NCBI RefSeq assembly: GCF_902506065.1 | Contig: NZ_LR732912.1 | Location: 4,168,838-4,232,837 of the forward strand | Length of the DNA: 64,000 bases | Source: Arthrobacter sp. 9V | GTDB taxonomy: Bacteria; Actinomycetota; Actinomycetes; Actinomycetales; Micrococcaceae | Direction: 5' to 3' | Shown: in pieces, positions 25,060 to 33,438 of the stretch | Numbering within the stretch: position 1 is the first letter of the stretch | Layout of the letters: each line of letters begins with the position of its first letter | The notes under the pieces: generated by a model | What the model was told of the DNA's origin: nothing | What the model saw: only the letters and a program-made list of their open reading frames with translations | Databases searched by the model: none | Program-made: the position numbers and the translations under genes

Positions 25060-25094
25060 GTGCGGTCGGTCGCGACTCAGACGACCGACCGCAC
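25060..25094. repeat. 13-bp perfect hairpin in a gene-free stretch
   Basis: GTGCGGTCGGTCG (25060-25072) pairs with 25082-25094 around nine bases. It lies upstream of the lipoprotein promoter, in the 390-base region 25018-25407. Apart from that promoter and the ribosome site of the next gene, I see nothing else there. It may be a terminator or an operator. Confidence 0.6.
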
Positions 25095-25407
25095 TTGCCC
25101 GGTTTGCGCAGTGATGGCGCCCCGGGCGGGCCCCAGAACCCGCCACACCCACCACTGCCAACTCCGTCGGCGAACCGCAACGCGGCCGAAAAGGGCAACG
25201 GCGCTGTACGCGATTCAACGACTTGGGCACTGACTATGTGCTCTGACCTGCGGAAACGTGACGCGGACTCAAAAGAAATATTTCTGCCTGTTGCCTTGTG
25301 CCAAGGCAATACAAGAAAGCACCGTCGATCGGCGACACTTTTCGGCTTCTCAGAACACTCATAAGCAGTAGGAAAAGTGGCAACTGACGTCCCGCAGGAG
25401 CAAGAGA

Positions 25408-25683
25408 ATGAAAATAACCCAAGGCCCCACCTTCGCAACCACTCTGTCGTTGACAGAGGCTTCGGACATCCATCTTCTGTTCATGGTTGCTTTGGTCGCC
25501 TTCGCAGGCATCGCCGGTATGAGTACCATCGGCCTGCTCCTGCTACTCACACCGCTGGCCGCCATCTTCATGGGACGCACCAAGCCCCGAAGGGTAGCCG
25601 GCGCTTCCACTCACCCGGCAGCAGAGCCCGACGACGACTCCCGGCCGCCGTCGTCATTCAGCGGCGGCGACCAAACAGCCTAG
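25408..25683 (+). CDS. Small membrane protein of unknown function
   Basis: 91 residues. Two closely spaced hydrophobic stretches (about residues 22-40 and 43-56: LLFMVALVAFAGIAG and GLLLLLTPLAAIFMG) are followed by a polar tail with PDDDSRPPSSFSGGD. The ATG has AGGAG seven bases upstream, which supports a real gene. The long leader before it holds no other gene. No family is recognised. Confidence 0.6.
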   Translation: MKITQGPTFATTLSLTEASDIHLLFMVALVAFAGIAGMSTIGLLLLLTPLAAIFMGRTKPRRVAGASTHPAAEPDDDSRPPSSFSGGDQTA

Positions 25684-25710
25684 GGCTGCTGGAAACCGGG
25701 GTGCCAAAAA

Positions 25711-26448
25711 TTAGTCGTCAAAGCGCAGTTGATTGTCATTGCTGCCGCTGAGGTTGGCGATGATTTCTGACGCTACGGCATGCAGTTTTTGGTTCCGGTG
25801 GCTGGAGGCTTTGGTGAGCACGCTGAATGCCTCGTCCTGGCTGCAACGGTTTTGGGCCATGATGACGCCGCAGGCGAGGTCAATGACTGTCCTGGAGGAC
25901 ATCGCGGTCTTGAGGTCTGCGTTGAGTTGCTCCACGGTTTCCACCCTGATGGCCAGGCGCAAGGTACTACCCGCGACGTCCGCGAAAGCGGCAGCCTCGG
26001 CGATGACAGCGTCCGTGAAGGTCCCTGCCGTGGGTGCGAAGAAGTTGATGACCGCTTGAGATGTCTCACCCAGGTCCATGGGAACACCCAGGGCACTCCG
26101 CACGCCCTCAGCGGCCAGTGCGCTGCTGTAAAGAGGCCAGTTGGTATCCGTGGCAACGTCGGCGAGGAGCATGGGACGCCCGGCATCCAAGGCTTCCAGG
26201 CAAGGACCTTGCTTAAGTTCCTGCTCAATCTTGTCCAGATACACGGCCCTCTCACTGCTGCCCGCAACAGTGGCGGTCCGTTTGCGACGCCGCAAGGTCA
26301 GGGCGCAGTCGATGTTTTCACCGGCTACCTTGCTCATGGCATCGCAGGCGAAGCCGGTTACCCCATTCAAGATTCCGTGGATGTCGGAACTACCGACCAC
26401 CAGCTCGTGCAGGCTTCTGATGTGTTCGGCGCTTCCGGTAGGTTCCAT
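25711..26448 (-). CDS. GAF and ANTAR domain protein
   Basis: 245 residues. A GAF domain (about 20-160: LEALDAGRPMLLADVATDTNWPLY, then GVRSALGVPMDLG) precedes a C-terminal ANTAR RNA-binding domain (about 175-235: LKTAMSSRTVIDLACGVIMAQNRCSQDEAFSVL). By family, ANTAR proteins bind paired hairpins in nascent RNA and prevent termination, while the GAF part senses a signal. The ATG at 26448 has TACGAT seven bases upstream; the longer upstream frame is unsupported. Its RNA targets are not evident in the window. Confidence 0.87.
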   Translation of the reverse strand: MEPTGSAEHIRSLHELVVGSSDIHGILNGVTGFACDAMSKVAGENIDCALTLRRRKRTATVAGSSERAVYLDKIEQELKQGPCLEALDAGRPMLLADVATDTNWPLYSSALAAEGVRSALGVPMDLGETSQAVINFFAPTAGTFTDAVIAEAAAFADVAGSTLRLAIRVETVEQLNADLKTAMSSRTVIDLACGVIMAQNRCSQDEAFSVLTKASSHRNQKLHAVASEIIANLSGSNDNQLRFDD

Positions 26449-26584
26449 GAGCCTAATCGTAGGAACACTTCGGCTTCCCGTCACCCATTGCCCCGGAAAG
26501 CGAGCAGAAGGTACAGTTTCAAAAGTAAGTAACCTGATAAATTTACTCCGAGAGCGACCCGCCGCTTGCAACGGGATACCTGCC

Positions 26585-26794
26585 ATGGAAGATCCACGTA
26601 GAACAGCGCGAAACCTCATACGGAACAGGACCATCGATCTTGAAGATCTTTGGATCAGGTACTGGGCTCAAGGCGGAAATGCCCCCGTCTTCGAGCTCGA
26701 TGCCTACGTCTTTGAGATCCAGGAACGGCACCCCTTCGAGTTGCGGGTCTTGTCATGGGCGCTCGAAGATCTGGGCGTCGATACACCACTCTGA
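26585..26794 (+). CDS. Small hypothetical protein
   Basis: 69 residues with a mixed, soluble composition (DLEDLWIRYWAQGGN, FELDAYVFEIQERHP, VLSWALEDLGV). The sequence reads like a genuine folded helical protein, but no ribosome site or -10 box is well placed before the ATG, and a shadow on the minus strand overlaps it. It ends about 100 bases before the TPP enzyme. I recognise no family. Confidence 0.45.
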   Translation: MEDPRRTARNLIRNRTIDLEDLWIRYWAQGGNAPVFELDAYVFEIQERHPFELRVLSWALEDLGVDTPL

Positions 26795-26830
26795 ACAGAC
26801 ATCCTCCTCATACACCACCCCGCGTGGCGG

Positions 26831-26850
26831 ATAGCTAAGCATGCTTACTA
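26831..26850. promoter_or_regulatory. TAAGCATGCTTA palindrome before the TPP enzyme gene
   Basis: TAAGCATGCTTA (26836-26847) is a perfect 12-base palindrome; ATAG and CTAT extend it with a one-base offset. It lies 41 bases before the start of the TPP enzyme gene, within its likely promoter, and could be an operator. Confidence 0.45.
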
Positions 26851-26891
26851 TGGTTCAAGCCAGATACTCACCTACTGACGAGGAGCCAGGC

Positions 26892-28703
26892 ATGACACAG
26901 CGAACCGTTTCGGACCTCATGGTGGAGCGACTCCAAAACTGGGGCGTGGAGCGTGTCTACGGATACAGCGGCGACGGCATCAACGGTTTCATGGGGGCCC
27001 TACGCCGCTCGCTGGACAAGATCGAATTTGTCCAAGCCAGGCACGAGGAAGCCGCGGCCTTCATGGCCGTGGGACATGGGAAGTACACCGGCGGAGTGGG
27101 CGTGGTCACCTCCACGCAAGGTCCCGGCGCCGTCCATCTGCTCAACGGCCTTTACGACGCCAAGATGGACAGCGTCCCCGTCGTGGCGATCATCGGACAG
27201 CAAAGCACCACGGTACTGGGCTCCGCCTACATGCAGGAGATTGACCTGCTGACACTCTTCAAGGACGTGGCCGCCCAGTTCGCCCAACTGGCCAGCTCAC
27301 CGGAGCAGGTCCCCATGTTGATCGACCGCGCCTTCCGCACAGCCCTTGAAACCAAGTCCCCGTGCGTGGTGATCGTTCCCCACGACATCCAGACCGCCGA
27401 GGCTCCTGAACTTGAGCAGGAACACGGAATCGTGGTCACTGCACCCCTCTGGCATCCGGCCCGCGTCATGCCCCGCGACCAAGAGCTGGATGCAGCGGCT
27501 AAGATCCTCTCCAAAGGTGAACGGATAGCGCTGTTCGTTGGGCAGGGAGCCCGAGGCGCCCAAAAGGAAGTGGTGGCGTTGGCCGAAAAGCTCGACGCCG
27601 GAATCACCACCAGCCTGCTCGGCAAGCCTTACGTTGACGAGACACTCCCCAACGCCGTGGGCACCATGGGCCATCTGGGCACCACTGCCAGTGCGTTTCT
27701 GTTGGAGAACTGCGACACCCTGCTGATCATAGGTTCCAACGATCCCTGGACCGAGTTCTACCCGAAGCCCGGCAGTGCCAAGGCTGTGCAAATTGACATC
27801 GACGGCCGCAAGATCGCTAACCGCTACCCCGTGGAGGTGGGCTTGGTGGGCGACGCTGCCGAAACCCTCACGGCACTTACAGCACGTCTTGAAGCTAAGG
27901 AACAGCCTTCTCGCAGCATCTGGCGCGCCGATGTGGAAGAACAGGTCCGCGCGTGGGACCGGCTCTCAGAAGAACGCGCCAATGTACCTGCCGAGCCAGT
28001 GAACCCCGAACTGGTGGTGCGCGAGCTGAGCGGCCGGCTCCCCGGCAACGCCCAGTTGAGCATCGACGTCGGCAGTTGCGTTTACTGGTACGCACGCCAG
28101 TTGATCCTTCCGCCCGGAGTCCCGGCCCACCTGAGCGGAACCCTGGCCAGCATGGGGTGCGCCATCCCGTACGGATTGGCGGCGAAACTTGCCCATGCGG
28201 ACCGCCCCCTGGTTGCCCTGGCGGGTGACGGGGGAATGCAGATGCTGGGCGTTGCCGAGTTGATCACGGTGGCTCACCGCTGGCGGGACTGGGCTGATCC
28301 CCGCTTTGTGGTCTGTGTTTTCAATAACCGTGATCTCGCCGAGGTCTCTTGGGAACAACGGGAGACCGAGGCTGAGCCCAGATTCCCGGACAGCCAGGAA
28401 ATCCCGGACTTCCCCTACGCTGCGTACGCGGAGCTGCTGGGCTTGGCGGGAATCCGGGTGGAGGACCCCGCCAAGCTCGGCGACGCTTGGGACTACGCTC
28501 TTTCCGCGGATCGTCCGGCCGTTATTGAAGTGCTGACGGATCCGGATATCCCGCTGCTGCCGCCCTTCCCCGCCGGAGCAGAAAAGCTGGAGGGCATGCG
28601 GTCTGCGCTGGCCGGGGAAGGCGCCGAGGGTGAGCACGCACTGAAGTTGCTGGACACCTATGCGGAGGGCGAGAGCCGGCTCCGTGACGGCACACGGAAG
28701 TAG
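26892..28703 (+). CDS. TPP-dependent enzyme, pyruvate oxidase/acetolactate synthase-like
   Basis: 603 residues in the three-domain arrangement of the family: the N-terminal Pyr domain with GVERVYGYSGDGINGFM and ARHEEAAAFMA (catalytic Glu), a central domain (about 190-330), and the C-terminal PP domain with VALAGDGGMQMLGVAEL..VVCVFNN, the GDG-(25-30)-NN motif that binds thiamine diphosphate and Mg. The sequence resembles pyruvate oxidase-like proteins rather than biosynthetic IlvB. Likely reactions are oxidative decarboxylation of pyruvate or a relative, with FAD. ATG 26892 is chosen for AGGAG six bases upstream. Confidence 0.85.
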   Translation: MTQRTVSDLMVERLQNWGVERVYGYSGDGINGFMGALRRSLDKIEFVQARHEEAAAFMAVGHGKYTGGVGVVTSTQGPGAVHLLNGLYDAKMDSVPVVAIIGQQSTTVLGSAYMQEIDLLTLFKDVAAQFAQLASSPEQVPMLIDRAFRTALETKSPCVVIVPHDIQTAEAPELEQEHGIVVTAPLWHPARVMPRDQELDAAAKILSKGERIALFVGQGARGAQKEVVALAEKLDAGITTSLLGKPYVDETLPNAVGTMGHLGTTASAFLLENCDTLLIIGSNDPWTEFYPKPGSAKAVQIDIDGRKIANRYPVEVGLVGDAAETLTALTARLEAKEQPSRSIWRADVEEQVRAWDRLSEERANVPAEPVNPELVVRELSGRLPGNAQLSIDVGSCVYWYARQLILPPGVPAHLSGTLASMGCAIPYGLAAKLAHADRPLVALAGDGGMQMLGVAELITVAHRWRDWADPRFVVCVFNNRDLAEVSWEQRETEAEPRFPDSQEIPDFPYAAYAELLGLAGIRVEDPAKLGDAWDYALSADRPAVIEVLTDPDIPLLPPFPAGAEKLEGMRSALAGEGAEGEHALKLLDTYAEGESRLRDGTRK

Positions 28704-28727
28704 GGACAGCGAAGTAGATACCCCCTG

Positions 28728-29987
28728 CTACCGGAGTCCTGCCGAGTGGGCCAAGGCAATCGCCTCGGCCCGGGAACGCACGTCGAGTTTCCGGAAGAGG
28801 TTCCGGATGTGAAACTTCACGGTGTTTTCGCTGATGTGGAGAGCCCCGGCGATGCTCCGATTCCGCTGCCCTGCAGTGAGTAACTGCAGGACTTCCAATT
28901 CCCGGGGTGCCAGATCCCAGACGGCAACCTCACCGACTGGCGCCGCAGGCGGATCCAGCGGCAACACCACGGAAATATCCGCGCCCCAGCCCTGCATCAC
29001 CTCAAGGGACATCCGCCCGTCAACAGCCAGCACCCGCTGCTGCAGGCGGGCAATGTTGGGCGAGTCCGGAGTGAGTGCCCCAAGACCGTCGTCGCGCACG
29101 TTGATCAGCAGGTTTTCACCGTCACAGTCCCACTGTGCGCGCACGCGGCGGACGTCCGGCTGCTCGGCGATCGCCAAAACAAGCCCGCGAACAACGGCGC
29201 GTGCAGCGTGTGCAACTTCGCCAGGGAGTGCCCGCCCGTTGGCGGGCGGCTCGATGAATTGAATATCAATATTGCTGAAGTGCATCAACGGCCGAAGGTC
29301 CTCGCGAAGCCGCTCGAACGCCGTCGCCACCGGTTCCTCCACCAGATCGCTGGTACGGTCGCTCACCGTCCGCAAGTCCACCAAAGCCTTGACGGCGAGG
29401 TCCGTCACGGAGGCGCGTGCGGCGGCGTCGTCCAGGGAGGTTGAGCGCAGGGCTGCGAGCAGGGTTTCAAGAGTTGTGGAGTGCTGGTCGATCAGCTCGG
29501 CCGTCACACGGATCCGTTCGGCGGATGCCGCCCGTGATTCCAAGAGGTACGACGGCGGCGCGTCGGTTACTTTCTCCTGGATGCGTCGGGCGGTTAATCG
29601 CCAAAGATAACTGAGCAGACGAAGAGCCTCTTGACTTTCCGATCCCTCAGCCAGGTAGGGCTCGGTCAGGACGAGAAGCGCCTGGCTGGGTGCGTAGCCC
29701 AGGGCAATGACTTCCCGTTCCTCACCGGCGATGAGCGCAGCAGTACGCCACGGGTCCTCGCCCTGCATTGCCAACCTCAGACGGTCCAGTTCTGTGATGG
29801 ATACACGGCTGACGACGCCTTCGTCGCCCGCCTTCTTCTGCGGCCGCCCAGTGCAGTCCTCCGTAAAAATGACCAAGGCCTTGTGCGGGATCAACGGAAG
29901 GATGGCGTTGCGGAGGGATTCGGCAACGCGGTTCAGCGGCGCGGCAGCAAGATCGCTGATGGAGTGGAGGAGGGCCCAGTTCTGCAT
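28728..29987 (-). CDS. Kinase-like ATPase domain/LuxR hybrid regulator
   Basis: 419 residues from ATG 29987. The N-terminal part looks like a GAF-type sensor; a helical region (about 180-240) resembles a DHp-like dimerisation segment, but without a clear phospho-His; then comes a HATPase-like fold (about 255-345, with LLINVRDDGLGAL and GRMSLEVMQGWGADISVVLPL). The last 60 residues are a LuxR helix-turn-helix (LAPRELEVLQLLTAGQRNRSIA, ISENTVKFHIRNLFRKL). So sensor and output are in one chain. TATGCT six bases before the ATG implies leaderless transcription. It is divergent from hxlB and probably controls the hxl genes. Confidence 0.8.
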   Translation of the reverse strand: MQNWALLHSISDLAAAPLNRVAESLRNAILPLIPHKALVIFTEDCTGRPQKKAGDEGVVSRVSITELDRLRLAMQGEDPWRTAALIAGEEREVIALGYAPSQALLVLTEPYLAEGSESQEALRLLSYLWRLTARRIQEKVTDAPPSYLLESRAASAERIRVTAELIDQHSTTLETLLAALRSTSLDDAAARASVTDLAVKALVDLRTVSDRTSDLVEEPVATAFERLREDLRPLMHFSNIDIQFIEPPANGRALPGEVAHAARAVVRGLVLAIAEQPDVRRVRAQWDCDGENLLINVRDDGLGALTPDSPNIARLQQRVLAVDGRMSLEVMQGWGADISVVLPLDPPAAPVGEVAVWDLAPRELEVLQLLTAGQRNRSIAGALHISENTVKFHIRNLFRKLDVRSRAEAIALAHSAGLR

Positions 29988-30124
29988 CCGGTCAGCATAC
30001 GCGCCGGCACGAGCAGGAACTACCCGAACGGGTGGGAAATGCCATCCGAAAACAGCGTTCCACCCACCCTTGAACTGCACCAAGCTGGGAGTGAAGCAAA
30101 ACTACGGCATGTGAAGGAGTGGGT

Positions 30125-30721
30125 ATGGACGCCATAGTAGAAAAGTCCTCAGTGAGCGAAACAGCGGCGCAGGCAGCCCTTAACCTGTCACTGATCCAGG
30201 ACGAACTCGCGGGCACCACCAACGCAATCGACGTGCAGCAGTTGGCAGTCCTCGCAGACAGGATCCGAGGGGCGGACCGCATCTTCCTGGCCGGCGCCGG
30301 CCGCAGCGGACTGGTTCTCCGCATGGCAGCCATGCGCCTGATGCACTTGGGCCTCACGGTCCATGTTGCCGGGGACACCACAACCCCTGCCATCGCCTCC
30401 GGCGACCTCCTGTTGCTCGCATCCGGTTCAGGGACCACCTCCGGCGTGGTCAAGGCGGCGGAAACAGCCATCGCAGCCGGCGCGGATGTAGCTGCGGTGA
30501 CCACCAACCCGGGATCACCCCTGGCCGGCCTGGCAGATGCGTTGGTGATCATTCCTGCCGCGCAGAAGACCGATCACGGCTCCGGCCTTTCGCGCCAGTA
30601 CTCCGGCAGCTTGTTTGAGCAATCCCTCTTCCTTGCAACTGAGGCGGTGTTCCAAACCCTCTGGGAGAACACCAATGAGCCTGCAGAAAGTCTCTGGTTG
30701 CGGCACGCCAACCTTGAGTAG
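30125..30721 (+). CDS. hxlB: 6-phospho-3-hexuloisomerase
   Basis: 198 residues, an SIS-domain protein: RIFLAGAGRSGLVLRMAAMRLMHLG at about 54-78, ASGSGTTSGVVKAAE and NPGSPLAGLADALVIIPA, ending QSLFLATEAVFQTLWE. It turns hexulose-6-phosphate into fructose-6-phosphate, the second step of the ribulose monophosphate route that fixes formaldehyde. AAGGAG stands five bases before the ATG at 30125. It is followed by hxlA with a 74-base gap. Confidence 0.92.
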   Translation: MDAIVEKSSVSETAAQAALNLSLIQDELAGTTNAIDVQQLAVLADRIRGADRIFLAGAGRSGLVLRMAAMRLMHLGLTVHVAGDTTTPAIASGDLLLLASGSGTTSGVVKAAETAIAAGADVAAVTTNPGSPLAGLADALVIIPAAQKTDHGSGLSRQYSGSLFEQSLFLATEAVFQTLWENTNEPAESLWLRHANLE

Positions 30722-30795
30722 CTCACCAGACTTCACCACCCCGAACTGCATCAATCCCAAAGCAACAAAACCTTCCACAAGAAAGCAGAAACCCT

Positions 30796-31419
30796 ATGAA
30801 ACTTCAGGTAGCACTGGATCTCCTCACCGTCGAGGACGCCCTTGAACTGGCCGGTAAAGTGGCCGAGCACGTGGATATCATTGAACTCGGTACGCCGCTT
30901 ATCAAGGCTGCCGGCCTCAGCGCGGTGACCGCCATCAAGGATGCCCACCCCACCAAGATCGTCTTCGCAGATATGAAGACCATGGATGCCGGCGAGCTCG
31001 AAGCCGATATCGCCTTCAAGGCGGGAGCCGATCTGGTTTCGGTTCTGGGCACCGCCGATGACTCCACCATTGCCGGTGCAGTCAAGGCCGCCAAAGCGCA
31101 CAACAAGGGCATTGTGGTGGACCTGATCGGTGTGGCGGACAAGGTGACCCGCGCCAAGGAAGCCCGGACGCTGGGTGCCAAGTTCGTCGAGTTCCACGCG
31201 GGCCTGGACGAGCAGGCACAGCCTGGTTACAACCTGCGCACCCTGCTCAACGCAGGCGAGGAAGCACGCGTCCCGTTCTCAGTAGCTGGTGGCGTGAACG
31301 CCGGAACCATCGCGGCCGTGCAGCTGGCGGGCGCCGACGTCGCCGTTGCAGGCAGTGCCATCTACAGTGCTGCAGATCCCGAGCTGGCAGCGAAGGAACT
31401 GAAGGCAGCCATCAACTGA
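30796..31419 (+). CDS. hxlA: 3-hexulose-6-phosphate synthase
   Basis: 207 residues with the orotidine-5'-phosphate decarboxylase-like barrel: MKLQVALDLLTVEDALELA, IIELGTPLIKAAGL, KIVFADMKTMDAGELEA (the Lys-Asp pair) and VAGGVNAGTIAAVQLAGADVAVAGSAIY. It condenses formaldehyde with ribulose-5-phosphate. With hxlB it makes a formaldehyde assimilation or detoxification pair; in soil arthrobacters the formaldehyde often comes from demethylation of methoxy-aromatics, which fits the plant-glycoside island (inference). A strong terminator follows. Confidence 0.93.
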   Translation: MKLQVALDLLTVEDALELAGKVAEHVDIIELGTPLIKAAGLSAVTAIKDAHPTKIVFADMKTMDAGELEADIAFKAGADLVSVLGTADDSTIAGAVKAAKAHNKGIVVDLIGVADKVTRAKEARTLGAKFVEFHAGLDEQAQPGYNLRTLLNAGEEARVPFSVAGGVNAGTIAAVQLAGADVAVAGSAIYSAADPELAAKELKAAIN

Positions 31420-31434
31420 TTCATCCCTTCATGC

Positions 31435-31480
31435 AAACGTCGACCTGCCCATCCGGGCAGGTCGACGTTTTATTGACCTT
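31435..31480 (+). terminator. Rho-independent terminator of the hxl operon
   Basis: AAACGTCGACCTGCCC (31435-31450) pairs perfectly with 31455-31470 across a four-base loop, followed by a T-rich stretch (TTTTATT). It lies 15 bases after hxlA and also faces the end of the convergent ilvD, which it may serve too. Confidence 0.88.
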
Positions 31481-31489
31481 TAGAGGCCT

Positions 31490-33352
31490 TTAGAGGTTTT
31501 CCACCAGCGAGACGTCGCGGACAGCACCCTTGTCTGCGGACAGCGCCATGGCGGCGTAGGCGCGCAAAGCGGGAGATACGTGGCGTTCGCGGTCCTTGGG
31601 CTTGTACCCGCCGTTGACCTCAAGCTTTTCGCGGCGTTCGGCCAGGATCTCGTCGGAGACCTGCAACTGGAGGGAGCGCTGCGTGATGTCGATGCTGATG
31701 ATGTCGCCGTTCTCCACCAGGGCGATCGCGCCACCGGAGGCAGCCTCCGGGGAGATGTGTCCGATGGACAGGCCTGAGGTACCGCCGGAGAAGCGACCGT
31801 CGGTGATCAGGGCGCACTTCTTGCCCAGGCCGCGGCCCTTGAGGAACGAGGTGGGGTAGAGCATTTCCTGCATGCCAGGTCCACCTCGGGGGCCTTCGTA
31901 ACGGATGACCACCACGTCGCCTTCCTTGATGGTCTTGTTAAGGATCTTTTCCACGGCTTCGTCCTGTGATTCGCAGACAACCGCCGGACCTTCGAAGACC
32001 CAGATGGACTCGTCCACGCCGGCGGTCTTCACCACAGCACCGTCCACTGCTACGTTGCCGCGCAGCACAGCCAGGCCGCCGTCCTTGGAGAAGGCGTGCT
32101 CCACAGAGCGGATGCAGCCACCCGCGGCGTCGGTGTCCAGGGAAGTCCACTGGTTTGACTGCGAGAAAGCGGTGGAGGAACGGACGCCACCGGGAGCCGC
32201 GTGCCACAGCGCCTGCGCCTCTTCGGTGGCTTTGCCGCCGCGGATGTCCCAGTCGTCAAGCCAACCGTCAAGGTCCTCCGAGTGCACGGAGTGGACGTTC
32301 TTGTGCAGGAGGCCGCCGCGGTTCAGCTCACCCAGCAGCGCTGGGATGCCGCCGGCACGGTGCACGTCTTCCATGTAATAGGTCTTGTCACCGGCCACGT
32401 TCGGGGCCACCTTTGCCAGGCACGGCACCTGGCGGGACTTGGCGTCCATCTCGGCAAGGCCGTACTCCACGCCCGCTTCCTGGGCCGCTGCCAGCAAGTG
32501 CAGGATGGTGTTGGTGGAGCCGCCCATGGAAATGTCCAGGGCCATGGCGTTGTCAAAAGCCTCGGCAGTGGCGATGGAGCGCGGCAGCACGGAGTGGTCG
32601 TCGTCGTCGTAATAGCGCTTGACGAGCTCGACGACGGTGGCACCGGCCTTCTCGTACAGCGCCTTGCGCGCGGTGTGAGTCGCCAGCACCGAGCCGTTGC
32701 CTGGAAGGGCCAGGCCGATTGCCTCGGCGAGGCAGTTCATGGAGTTGGCGGTGAACATACCGGAGCAGGAGCCGCAGGTGGGGCAGGCGTTCTCTTCAAT
32801 GAGGTTGATGTCTTCATCAGAGATGGATTCATCCACGGCGTCGGAAATCGCGTTCACCAGGTCCAGCGAGCGCACGGAGCCGTCAGTCAGGGTCACGCGG
32901 CCGGCCTCCATGGGGCCGCCGGAGACGAACACCACAGGGATGTTCAGGCGCAGTGCTGCCATGAGCATGCCCGGGGTGATTTTGTCGCAGTTGGAGATGC
33001 ACACCAGGGCGTCGGCGCAGTGGGCGTTGACCATGTACTCCACGGAGTCGGCGATCAGGTCGCGGGACGGCAGGGAGTAGAGCATGCCGGAGTGGCCCAT
33101 GGCGATTCCGTCGTCCACTGCAATGGTGTTGAATTCGCGCGGCACAGCGCCGGCGGCCAGGATCGCGTCGGAGACGATCCTGCCCACGGGGGCCAGGTGG
33201 GTGTGGCCGGGGACGAATTCGGTAAAGGAGTTGGCCACGGCAATGATCGGCTTGCCGATGTCCGTGTTGGCAACGCCGGAGGCACGCAGCAGTGCGCGGG
33301 CTCCGGCCATGTTGCGGCCGTGGGTAACTGTTCTGGAGCGAAGTGCAGGCAT
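31490..33352 (-). CDS. ilvD: Dihydroxy-acid dehydratase
   Basis: 620 residues. The start MPALRSRTVTHGRNMAGARAL aligns with known IlvD, which sets ATG 33352. The [2Fe-2S]/[4Fe-4S] cysteines are in CISNCDKITPGM and ENACPTCGSCSGMFTANSMN. GNGSVLATHTARKALY and GRFSGGTSGLSIGHISPEAA are also standard. It dehydrates dihydroxyisovalerate and dihydroxymethylvalerate to the keto acids that give valine, leucine and isoleucine. It converges on the hxl genes. Confidence 0.96.
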   Translation of the reverse strand: MPALRSRTVTHGRNMAGARALLRASGVANTDIGKPIIAVANSFTEFVPGHTHLAPVGRIVSDAILAAGAVPREFNTIAVDDGIAMGHSGMLYSLPSRDLIADSVEYMVNAHCADALVCISNCDKITPGMLMAALRLNIPVVFVSGGPMEAGRVTLTDGSVRSLDLVNAISDAVDESISDEDINLIEENACPTCGSCSGMFTANSMNCLAEAIGLALPGNGSVLATHTARKALYEKAGATVVELVKRYYDDDDHSVLPRSIATAEAFDNAMALDISMGGSTNTILHLLAAAQEAGVEYGLAEMDAKSRQVPCLAKVAPNVAGDKTYYMEDVHRAGGIPALLGELNRGGLLHKNVHSVHSEDLDGWLDDWDIRGGKATEEAQALWHAAPGGVRSSTAFSQSNQWTSLDTDAAGGCIRSVEHAFSKDGGLAVLRGNVAVDGAVVKTAGVDESIWVFEGPAVVCESQDEAVEKILNKTIKEGDVVVIRYEGPRGGPGMQEMLYPTSFLKGRGLGKKCALITDGRFSGGTSGLSIGHISPEAASGGAIALVENGDIISIDITQRSLQLQVSDEILAERREKLEVNGGYKPKDRERHVSPALRAYAAMALSADKGAVRDVSLVENL

Positions 33353-33398
33353 GAATACCATCCTGCTGTTGTTCTACGCCCGGTGGAAGACGGTGTTG

Positions 33399-33408
33399 CT
33401 ACTAGTAG
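33399..33408. promoter_or_regulatory. CTACTAGTAG palindrome between ilvD and the MmyB-type gene
   Basis: A perfect 10-base palindrome lies 31 bases before the GTG of the divergent regulator gene and 47 bases before ilvD. It is placed like an operator of the regulator. Confidence 0.4.
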
Positions 33409-33438
33409 TGAAAGTACCAGAGTAATAGTGTTGGGTGA

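Noticed and set aside
25022..25438. Open frame of 138 codons in the gap upstream of the small membrane-protein gene
   Set aside because: Composition is Arg/Ser/Cys-rich, without a fold-like pattern, and it overlaps the 13-bp hairpin and the leader of the plus-strand gene.
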